A stretch of DNA of 45,968 bases from NCBI GenBank assembly GCA_937967625.1, contig CALCJP010000127.1:1-45968 (forward strand), given 5' to 3'. Under the pieces are notes generated by a model. It was not told where the DNA came from. It worked only from the letters and a program-made list of their open reading frames with translations, and made no database searches. Below, piece by piece: positions 39,779 through 45,968 of this stretch (its first letter is position 1; each line of letters begins with the position of its first letter). The position numbers and the translations under genes are program-made. The DNA is from an uncultured Saprospiraceae bacterium. Lineage in GTDB: Bacteria > Bacteroidota > Bacteroidia > Chitinophagales > Saprospiraceae.

Positions 39779-42229
39779 ATGAAAATCTCTCTTAACTGGC
39801 TCAAAGAATATATTGACTTAGACGGATTCACTCCTGACCAAATCAGCGAAATGTTGACTGATTTAGGCTTAGAAGTGGAAGGCATGGAAACCTTTGAAAG
39901 TGTCAAAGGCGGACTGAAAGGCATCGTGGTCGGAGAAGTAAAAACTTGCGGCAAACACGAAAACGCAGATAAACTTTCAGTCACCACGGTGGATGTCGGA
40001 GGAGCCGATTTGCTCAATATCGTTTGTGGTGCGCCCAATGTGGCGGCAGGACAGAAAGTGTTGGTAGCAACAGTAGGCACAACAATCTACCCTACCGGCG
40101 CAGAGGAAGGAATCAAAATGAGTGAGCGAAAAGTGCGCGGTGTTGTCTCTCAAGGACTGATTTGCGCAGAAGATGAATTGGGGTTGGGGACGAGTCATGA
40201 TGGGATTATGGTCTTGCCAAATGAGGTGGCAGTTGGTACGCAAGGAGCAGATTATTTGAAAGTCGAGAATGATGTGATTTACGAAATTGGGCTTACGCCA
40301 AATAGATCTGACGGAACCAATCATTTAGGAACTGCGAGAGATTTAGCAGCCACTTTGAAAATGAACTTTGGAAAATCAGGCGTCACAACACCTCCATCTG
40401 TTGATGATTTTAAAATCGAATCAACTGATATTGGAATTGATGTGGTGGTAGAAAATACGGCTTCTTGCCCTCGCTACACAGGTGTAGTCATTAAAAATCT
40501 AACCATCGCCGAATCGCCTGATTGGTTGAAAAATCGCTTGCAAGCGGCGGGCATTCGTCCGATAAATAATGTGGTAGATGTCACCAATTTTGTGCTCAAG
40601 GAATTGGGGCAACCGCTCCATGCTTTTGATTATGATAAAATTGGAGGGAAGAAAATCATCGTGAAAAATTTGCCGAAAGGCACTCCTTTCAAAGCATTGG
40701 ATGAGAACGAATATAAGTTGCGCGCCAATGATTTGATGATTTGCGATGGCGACTCGAAACCGATGTGTATCGGAGGAGTCTTTGGTGGAATCGATTCGGG
40801 AGTGACGGACGGAACGAAAACCATATTTTTAGAGTCGGCGCATTTTGATCAAATTTCGATTCGTCAGTCGAAGACCAAGCATAATTTGCATACTGACGCG
40901 GCATTCGTTTTTGAAAAAGGAAGTGATCCAAATAACACTGTTTTTGCACTCAAGCGCGCTGCTTTGTTGATTAAGGAATTGGCAGGTGGCGAAGTCGCTT
41001 CTGAAATCATTGATTTATATCCAAACCCGATTGCACCGAAAGAAATCGAAGTCGCTTATAAAAATGTAAATCGATTGATAGGCGTCGATATCCCACCTGC
41101 GAAAATCAAAGAAATTCTCGAAGCGATGGGTATGAAATATATCGGCGAAACAGAGAAAAATTTCACCGTCGCAGTACCGACCAATAAAACAGACGTGACT
41201 CGCGAAGTAGATATCATCGAAGAAATTTTACGGGTCTATGGCTTGAATAATGTACCAATGCCGACGCAGATTCGCAGCTCAGTGGTGATTGGGGAGAAGC
41301 CCGATCCGTTGGTGATTCAAAATCAGATAGCCGATTTGCTTTCCGCAAATGGCTTCAACGAAATGATGGCGCTTTCGCTCATCGAATCCAAATTTGCGAC
41401 ACAGGTCTTAGGCATGGCGGAAGAAGCGTTGGTTTATATCAACAACACTTCCAACGCTCATTTGGACATCATGCGCCCGACGATGGTGTTCAGTGGATTG
41501 GACGCCATTTTGAGAAATCAAAATCGTAAGAACTCAGATTTGAGATTGTACGAATTCGGGAAGACTTACATCAAAGGCGAAGAGGAAGGCAAGTTTAAAG
41601 AAACGCAGCACTTGACTCTTTTCGTGACTGGAAAAAGCAGTGCAGAAAGTTGGCGCAGAGAAGCAAAAGAATTCGAATATTATTCTTTAAAGACTTACGT
41701 CGAAAATGTGTTGGGTAAACTCGGCTTGCAAAAATATCAAGTGTCTGAAGTCGAAAATCCGATTTTTAATTTTGGATTAAAATATCACCGAGGTCAGCAA
41801 AACTTAGTGGAGTTCGGAAAAGTGAGTGGCGCAATCGCCAAAAAAGTAGGCGTGAAGAATGCTGTTTTCTACGCTGACTTTAACTGGGACGCCATTTTAA
41901 AAGCCATCAAAAAACATAAAATCCGATTTGAGCCATTGAACAAATTCCCGACCATGCGTCGTGATTTGGCATTGGTAGTCGATTCGAAAGTGAAGTTTTC
42001 TGACATCGCGAGCATTGCCCGAAAGGCAGAGAAAAAAATATTGAAAGAGGTCAATCTTTTCGATGTCTTTGTGAGTGAAGAGAAATTGGGAGCGGGTAAA
42101 AAATCGTATGCCGTCAGCTACGATTTCGAAAACCCTGAGAAAACACTCAGCGACAAAGAAGTGGATAAAGTGATGAATAAATTGATAGGGAGTTATGAGC
42201 ATCAATTGGGGGCGGTGATTAGGCGGTAG
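39779..42229 (+). CDS. pheT: Phenylalanyl-tRNA synthetase beta subunit
   Basis: 816 residues. With PheS it charges tRNA-Phe. Domains in order: tRNA-binding domain (about 40-150, VGEVKTCGKHENADKLSV), B3/B4 editing domain (about 210-390, GVFGGIDSGVTDGTK), B5 (about 400-475), catalytic-like core (about 490-690) and FDX-ACB anticodon domain (about 720-815, FNKFPTMRRDLALVV-like). pheS is not in the window. A GCC-stem repeat core (40669-40682) spells L-P-K-G at a place where family members have a similar loop, so no insertion is needed. Confidence 0.97.
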   Translation: MKISLNWLKEYIDLDGFTPDQISEMLTDLGLEVEGMETFESVKGGLKGIVVGEVKTCGKHENADKLSVTTVDVGGADLLNIVCGAPNVAAGQKVLVATVGTTIYPTGAEEGIKMSERKVRGVVSQGLICAEDELGLGTSHDGIMVLPNEVAVGTQGADYLKVENDVIYEIGLTPNRSDGTNHLGTARDLAATLKMNFGKSGVTTPPSVDDFKIESTDIGIDVVVENTASCPRYTGVVIKNLTIAESPDWLKNRLQAAGIRPINNVVDVTNFVLKELGQPLHAFDYDKIGGKKIIVKNLPKGTPFKALDENEYKLRANDLMICDGDSKPMCIGGVFGGIDSGVTDGTKTIFLESAHFDQISIRQSKTKHNLHTDAAFVFEKGSDPNNTVFALKRAALLIKELAGGEVASEIIDLYPNPIAPKEIEVAYKNVNRLIGVDIPPAKIKEILEAMGMKYIGETEKNFTVAVPTNKTDVTREVDIIEEILRVYGLNNVPMPTQIRSSVVIGEKPDPLVIQNQIADLLSANGFNEMMALSLIESKFATQVLGMAEEALVYINNTSNAHLDIMRPTMVFSGLDAILRNQNRKNSDLRLYEFGKTYIKGEEEGKFKETQHLTLFVTGKSSAESWRREAKEFEYYSLKTYVENVLGKLGLQKYQVSEVENPIFNFGLKYHRGQQNLVEFGKVSGAIAKKVGVKNAVFYADFNWDAILKAIKKHKIRFEPLNKFPTMRRDLALVVDSKVKFSDIASIARKAEKKILKEVNLFDVFVSEEKLGAGKKSYAVSYDFENPEKTLSDKEVDKVMNKLIGSYEHQLGAVIRR

Positions 42230-42260
42230 TAAAGGAGTAGCTTTAAACGCAAAAATCCCC

Positions 42261-42268
42261 TAAATTTG
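42261..42268 (+). promoter_or_regulatory. Probable -7 element of the coiled-coil-zapA operon
   Basis: TAAATTTG fits TAnnTTTG, 15 bases before the ATG at 42284. It overlaps a possible TTG start, which is therefore unlikely. Confidence 0.45.
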
Positions 42269-42283
42269 CATAAAAAATTCCCA

Positions 42284-42580
42284 ATGACGCTGCACGAAAA
42301 AATAGAAGGCATAGCTTCCAAAATCAACCGCTTGGTTGAGGAAAAACAGCGTTTACGAAGCGAAAACGATAAATTACAGCAAGAAATAAAAAATTTAAGA
42401 AGCACTATTTCGCAAAACGAAGAAATGGTGACATCTTTGAAGGTTCAATTGGGAAAAACGCAAGGTGCTTTAGATCATAAGCAAGCGAATGACCCAGAAG
42501 AATCCAAGCAACTTAGAAAGAAGTTTGATAAGTATATCGAGGAGTTAGACAAGTGCATTGAGTGGTTGGAAAACACATGA
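42284..42580 (+). CDS. Small coiled-coil protein upstream of zapA
   Basis: 98 residues, almost entirely coiled coil (about 5-60), with EEKQRLRSENDKLQQEIKNL as the core and a second helix at 70-98. Size and heptads resemble ZapB-type cell-division proteins. It overlaps zapA by four bases (ATGA), so the two are coupled. A role as ZapA partner is inferred from position. Confidence 0.75.
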   Translation: MTLHEKIEGIASKINRLVEEKQRLRSENDKLQQEIKNLRSTISQNEEMVTSLKVQLGKTQGALDHKQANDPEESKQLRKKFDKYIEELDKCIEWLENT

Positions 42581-42912
42581 AACAGATGGATGATCAAAAA
42601 GACATGGTGAGCATAACCGTCCTGATTGCAGGAAGACCTTACCCGCTTCGAATCAAATCGACCGAAGAGCCGTCCATTCGTAAAATCGTGAAGGAAATCA
42701 ATAATCAGATAAATTCCTTTCAACTTAAATACACCACCAAAGACAAACAGGACTGCCTCTCTATGGTAGCACTGACGTATGCAGTTGATTTGGCGAAAGC
42801 CAAATCGAAAAAAGAAGAAATGCCTCCGTCTCTATTCTCTGCCGACAGTTCGGCAATTTTCGACCAACTTTCCGCTCTGGATTCCCTTCTGGATAATGCC
42901 TTAGATAAATGA
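42577..42912 (+). CDS. zapA: Cell-division protein ZapA
   Basis: 111 residues from the ATG at 42577; an upstream GTG at 42562 is less likely because the ATG forms the ATGA overlap. The N-terminal ZapA domain has VSITVLIAGRPYPLRIKSTEEPSIRKIVKEINNQI, followed by a coiled-coil tail. It bundles FtsZ filaments at mid-cell. A perfect GGC-stem hairpin (42787-42806) is in frame in the helix (L-A-K-A-K). Confidence 0.9.
   Translation: MKQMDDQKDMVSITVLIAGRPYPLRIKSTEEPSIRKIVKEINNQINSFQLKYTTKDKQDCLSMVALTYAVDLAKAKSKKEEMPPSLFSADSSAIFDQLSALDSLLDNALDK
42787..42806. repeat. Perfect 20-nt GAAA-loop hairpin inside zapA
   Basis: GATTTGGC-GAAA-GCCAAATC, 8-bp stem, GGC class. Confidence 0.72.
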
Positions 42913-42930
42913 TTAAGCAATCATTTCTTT

Positions 42931-42946
42931 TTTCGCTTTCGCTAAA
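42931..42946. repeat. GAAA-loop hairpin, AGC/CGC variant
   Basis: TTTCGC-TTTC-GCTAAA, as at 9359. Confidence 0.62.
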
Positions 42947-42975
42947 TTGCCTGTTCTAATTCATTAGAAAGGGCA

Positions 42976-42988
42976 TTTGCCGAAAGGC
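42976..42988. repeat. GAAA-loop hairpin, GCC stem
   Basis: TTTGCCGAAAGGC between zapA and rny. Confidence 0.65.
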
Positions 42989-43070
42989 GATTAGCTAAGA
43001 GCAATTTCCCACATTTTTTAATTACCCGACTTGTTATCAAGCAAGTCTTTTCTTAAAAACCGTTCGAGTT

Positions 43071-44732
43071 ATGGACATAGGTATTGGAATTATTGGCGGT
43101 CTGGTCTTAGGTGCCCTTGTGGGCTACTTTGTAGTGCAGACTTTCGTCAAAAAAATGAGTCAAGGGCGAATCGAGGAGATGAACAGAAAAGCAGATCTCG
43201 AGATTCAAGAAGCGAGAGTGACTGCTAACCGATTGGTCAGCGACGCAGAAGCCAAAGCGAACAAAATCGTTTCGAAGGCAGAGAGCAAGAACGAATCAAT
43301 CAAACAGAAAAAGATTTCTGAGGCAAAAGAAAAATTTGCGCGCATGAAATCTGAAATTGATTCTGAACGCGCCAATCTGAAAGTAGAGTTGAAAGACAGA
43401 GAGGTTGATGTCGTGAAAAGAGAGACCTCGATTAAACAAAAAGAAGATACGCTGAAGCAAAAATCAATCGACGTTGAGGACAGAGAAAAAGAAATCAAAG
43501 TAGTCCGTGAAAACCTTGATAAGCAATTAAAAATCGTTGCGAAAAAGAAAGAAGAACTCGATAACGCCAACGAAATCCACATCAAAAAACTGGAAAGCGT
43601 TGCGAGACTTTCTGAAGCAGAAGCTAAAGAGCAATTGCTCGAAGCAGTTAAAGCAAAGTCTGAAACTGACGCGATGGCAATTGTCAAATCTTCTATCGAA
43701 GAGGCAAAAGCGACTTCTAATAAAGAAGCGAAGAAAATCATCATTCAGACCATTCAGCGGATGTGTGCTGAATATACGATTGAAAATACGGTTTCGGTTT
43801 TCAACCTTGATTCAGATGATTTGAAAGGTCAGATTATCGGGCGAGAGGGAAGAAACATTCGTGCGCTCGAAGCGGCGACAGGTGCTGAGATTGTAGTCGA
43901 TGACACACCAGAGGCGATTGTGATTTCGAGTTTTGATCCGATTCGACGAGAGGTTGCTCGGTTGTCTTTGAAGAAATTAGTGGCAGATGGACGTATCCAC
44001 CCTGCGCGAATTGAAGAAGTAGTTGCTAAAACCAAAAAGCAATTAGAAGAACAAATCATCGAAATCGGTGAAAGGACGGTAATTGACCTCGACATTCATG
44101 GCTTACACGCCAGCTTAGTGAGAATGGTCGGGCGTATGCGTTTCCGCTCATCTTATGGTCAAAACCTTTTGAAGCACTCTATCGAAACTGCGAATCTTTG
44201 CGCAACGATGGCTGCCGAATTGGGTTTAAATCAAAAGCAAGTCAAATTAGCGAAACGTGCCGGTTTGCTGCATGACCTCGGAAAAGTGGCAGAAGAAGAA
44301 ACGGAATTGTCACACGCAATCCTCGGTATGAAGATGTGTGAAAAAGTAAACGAGCACAAGTTTGTTTGCAACGCCGTCGGAGCACACCACGATGAAGTTG
44401 AAATGACTAATATCATTTCCCCAATCGTTCAAGCATGTGATGCTATCTCAGGCGCGAGACCGGGTGCGAGACGCGAAATTTTAGAGAGTTACCTCAAACG
44501 TATCGGCGAATTGGAAGAAATCGCAATGGGCTACCAAGGCGTTCAGAAAGCATTCGCAATGCAAGCAGGTCGCGAGTTGCGCGTCATCGTTGAAGCTGAA
44601 AAAGTAACAGACCAATATGCAGATGATTTGTCCTTTATGATTTCTCAAAAAATTCAGGACGAAATGCAGTACCCTGGTCAAATCAGAGTTACCGTCATCA
44701 GAGAACGACGAGCCGTCGCCTTTGCGAGATAA
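43071..44732 (+). CDS. rny: Ribonuclease Y
   Basis: 553 residues. Endoribonuclease that starts mRNA decay at the inner membrane. One N-terminal membrane helix (about 4-24), a long coiled coil (about 30-220), a KH domain ([18 protein letters not shown], about 260-277) and an HD domain with H369 and H401-D402 (LLHDLGK). Order with zapA upstream matches other Bacteroidota, as I recall. Confidence 0.96.
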   Translation: MDIGIGIIGGLVLGALVGYFVVQTFVKKMSQGRIEEMNRKADLEIQEARVTANRLVSDAEAKANKIVSKAESKNESIKQKKISEAKEKFARMKSEIDSERANLKVELKDREVDVVKRETSIKQKEDTLKQKSIDVEDREKEIKVVRENLDKQLKIVAKKKEELDNANEIHIKKLESVARLSEAEAKEQLLEAVKAKSETDAMAIVKSSIEEAKATSNKEAKKIIIQTIQRMCAEYTIENTVSVFNLDSDDLKGQIIGREGRNIRALEAATGAEIVVDDTPEAIVISSFDPIRREVARLSLKKLVADGRIHPARIEEVVAKTKKQLEEQIIEIGERTVIDLDIHGLHASLVRMVGRMRFRSSYGQNLLKHSIETANLCATMAAELGLNQKQVKLAKRAGLLHDLGKVAEEETELSHAILGMKMCEKVNEHKFVCNAVGAHHDEVEMTNIISPIVQACDAISGARPGARREILESYLKRIGELEEIAMGYQGVQKAFAMQAGRELRVIVEAEKVTDQYADDLSFMISQKIQDEMQYPGQIRVTVIRERRAVAFAR

Positions 44733-44745
44733 TTAAAAAACGAGT

Positions 44746-44819
44746 TGAGTATCGTCTCTCGAAGAGGACGATGCGATACAAATGAGCGCATCGTCCCTTA
44801 CAGGAGACGATGCTGAAAT
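44746..44819. repeat. 75-bp palindromic element, copy 5
   Basis: Begins TTGAGTATCGTCTCTCG and ends AGGAGACGATGCTGAAA; 14 bases after the rny stop. Confidence 0.85.
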
Positions 44820-44842
44820 TCGAAGTTTTTATTGATACCTTT

Positions 44843-44880
44843 AATCCCCTTGTCACCTCAAAATGGCAAGGGGATTGTTG
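44843..44880. terminator. Hairpin terminator after rny
   Basis: AATCCCCTTG (44843-44852) pairs with CAAGGGGATT (44867-44876). The tail GTTGTTTAT is only moderately T-rich. Confidence 0.65.
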
Positions 44881-44903
44881 TTTATATTCAAACTTAACTT
44901 AAT

Positions 44904-45626
44904 ATGAAAAAGATACTATTCACACTTCTATTTATAGCTTCAACCATCGGTTTTGCTTTTGCTCAGAGCTATGCCTTTGGGCTTAAAGGAGGTCCTACCA
45001 TTGGCACGCAGCAATGGGATGGATTCGATCGGCAACCATTGTTTAGTTATCATGGAGTAGCATTTATTGAGTCTGCTCCTGAAGACAATTCCTTCGCGCT
45101 TTTCGCGCAATCAGGCTATCATGTCAAAGGTAGTTCTATTGGAGGTAATTTGGGAATTAATCCGACTACTGGTAATCCTTTTCGTTTTTCTTCTCAGGGG
45201 TTTGAGTTTCATAATATTGATTTGGTATTGGGAGCAAAGCAGAAATTTGATAAAGACTTTTTCGGCAACTCAAAAGCATATTATCTTTTTGGAGTTCGAG
45301 GTGATTATACGATCAGTACTAATTTGGATGAATATCAGCAAGTCAATTCTATTTACTTTCCAATACCCCAGTTTGTGCGGAAGTGGAATTATGGAGCAAC
45401 TGTTGGCGGAGGTTTTGAAGTGCCTTTAAGTGATTTTGTAGCAGGAATTTTAGAGTTAAATATTCACCCAGATTTTTCAAACCAGTACATGCAAGGTGCC
45501 ATTCCAAATGTGCGAAACCCTTTCACCGGTCAGCTCTCTACCGTCCCTGAGCGAACGATTCGGAATCTTACTTTTGAAATTAGTTTAGGGTTCAGATTCT
45601 TGCATAAGATTGAGTATATTGATTAG
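44904..45626 (+). CDS. Outer-membrane beta-barrel protein, PorT/OmpW-like
   Basis: 240 residues with a signal peptide (about 1-20, ends FAFA-Q). Alternating aromatic strands (YAFGLKGGPTIG, FALFAQSGYHV, IDLVLGAKQKF, LTFEISLGFRFLH at the end) fit an 8-10 strand barrel of the porin or PorT-like type common in Bacteroidota. Ligand unknown. Confidence 0.75.
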   Translation: MKKILFTLLFIASTIGFAFAQSYAFGLKGGPTIGTQQWDGFDRQPLFSYHGVAFIESAPEDNSFALFAQSGYHVKGSSIGGNLGINPTTGNPFRFSSQGFEFHNIDLVLGAKQKFDKDFFGNSKAYYLFGVRGDYTISTNLDEYQQVNSIYFPIPQFVRKWNYGATVGGGFEVPLSDFVAGILELNIHPDFSNQYMQGAIPNVRNPFTGQLSTVPERTIRNLTFEISLGFRFLHKIEYID

Positions 45627-45630
45627 GTTT

Positions 45631-45685
45631 TTTCCCTTTCGGGAAATGAATTTGAATGTAGCATGTCATTTCCCGAAAGGGAGAA
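45631..45685. repeat. Head-to-head hairpin pair, CCC stem
   Basis: TTTCCCTTTCGGGAAATGA (45631-45649) and a near-exact reverse complement (45666-45685), 16 bases apart. It lies 5 bases after the barrel gene stop. Confidence 0.85.
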
Positions 45686-45713
45686 AAATAGGAGATAATT
45701 TATCACCTACTCA

Positions 45714-45730
45714 TTTTTCCGAAAGGGAAA
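45714..45730. repeat. GAAA-loop hairpin, CC stem
   Basis: TTTTTCC-GAAA-GGGAAA, with one extra G. It lies at the front of the last open frame. Confidence 0.6.
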
Positions 45731-45770
45731 GGAAAAACGCAAAGCGGAAGAAGAAGAGCGAATCGCTAAG

Positions 45771-45968
45771 ATGAATCCTGATCAAAAAGAACGCTACTTG
45801 GCTCGCAAAGCAGAGAGAGAAAAAATACAAGCTGAAAAAGCTGCTGAAAGATCCAAAATGATGGAAGCGTTGCAAAACGCTGAGACACCAGAAGAAAAAA
45901 AGGCAATCCGTCAGCGCTGGAAAAAAGAAAACAGCAAAAAATTAGATAAAAAATCCATGCTCCGCAAA
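45771..45968 (+). CDS. Partial gene at right edge, charged helical protein
   Basis: At least 66 residues, open at the window end, from the ATG at 45771. The frame stays open upstream to 45699 with coding-like residues (KGKEKRKAEEEERIAK) but no start codon, and passes through a hairpin repeat. Very rich in Lys, Glu, Ala and Arg (YLARKAEREKIQAEKAAERS), so a coiled coil. The true start may have been displaced by the repeat. Function unknown. Confidence 0.55.
   Translation, partial: MNPDQKERYLARKAEREKIQAEKAAERSKMMEALQNAETPEEKKAIRQRWKKENSKKLDKKSMLRK

Noticed and set aside
40669-40682. Repeat insertion in pheT
   Set aside because: The residues L-P-K-G-T fit the usual family loop with no length change, so this may be chance or codon preference rather than insertion.
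42913-43070. 6S RNA between zapA and rny
   Set aside because: The gap is only 158 bases, largely hairpin repeats, with no long rod-like structure with a central bubble visible.
1067-45730. GAAA-loop hairpins as a CRISPR array or DNA-uptake sequence
   Set aside because: They are dispersed singly or in inverted pairs, not regularly spaced with unique spacers. The variable stem is unlike the fixed word of known uptake signals, though an uptake role cannot be excluded.

Overview
This window comes from a member of the Bacteroidota, probably near the Saprospiria or Chitinophagia; that placement is inference. Supporting signs are an OmpA/BamD/LpxK outer-membrane set, the Rpb6-type omega subunit encoded directly after bamD, DUF2807 proteins, a type IX secretion (T9SS) sorting domain, the pheT / coiled-coil / zapA / rny order, and Bacteroidota-type promoters (TAnnTTTG at -7). 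It is ordinary chromosome: no rRNA or tRNA gene, CRISPR array, phage or transposase was seen.

Layout. 0.3-5.3 kb: LolA-like periplasmic protein, glutamate dehydrogenase, a PBP4-type peptidase, a MoxR ATPase. 5.3-12.4 kb: YjbQ, TsaE, an alanine dehydrogenase family protein, a subtilase without signal peptide, RfbD, Hpt, a glutaryl-CoA dehydrogenase-like enzyme. 12.5-16.1 kb: OmpA-domain protein, two poorly known genes, YbeY and an RsbW-type ATP-binding protein. 16.4-19 kb: feoAB behind a DtxR-like operator. 19-22.7 kb: ABC transporter with a YtrA-type GntR regulator and two tandem DUF2807 proteins. 22.8-24.1 kb: der. 24.1-26.9 kb: an AT-rich island with a barrel-like protein and a broken T9SS M4 peptidase. 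27-32.3 kb: lipoprotein, glycosyltransferase, PolB-like exonuclease, coiled-coil membrane protein, DUF2452. 32.4-36.8 kb: hutI, an odd secreted protein, an RlmL-like methyltransferase, then the bamD and Rpb6 pair. 36.9-45.6 kb: DUF3137, lpxK, pheT, coiled-coil plus zapA, rny, an outer-membrane barrel, and a gene running off the right edge.

The most unusual content is the repeat landscape. About 50 short hairpins share a fixed GAAA loop (CTTTCG on the other strand) but have different, base-paired stems: TTTGCC/GGCAAA, TTTCCC/GGGAAA, TTTCGC/GCGAAA, TTTCAC/GTGAAA, TTGGC/GCCAA. A longer form keeps the same stem classes but carries an extra inner hairpin (TCCCGAA...TTCGGGA). Both forms lie between genes and also in frame inside conserved genes (tsaE, feoB, dacB, zapA). 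Some are paired head to head, like REPINs. A second family is a roughly 75-bp palindrome present five times. The repeats are essentially absent from 22.8 to 29.2 kb, which includes the AT-rich island. No transposase for either family is visible here.

Most genes are housekeeping. Co-transcribed sets are inferred from overlaps and short gaps: tsaE-ald, RsbW-like-ybeY, feoA-feoB, ABC-permease-GntR, methyltransferase-orf-hutI (chained by ATGA overlaps), bamD-rpoZ (35-nt overlap), and coiled-coil-zapA (ATGA).
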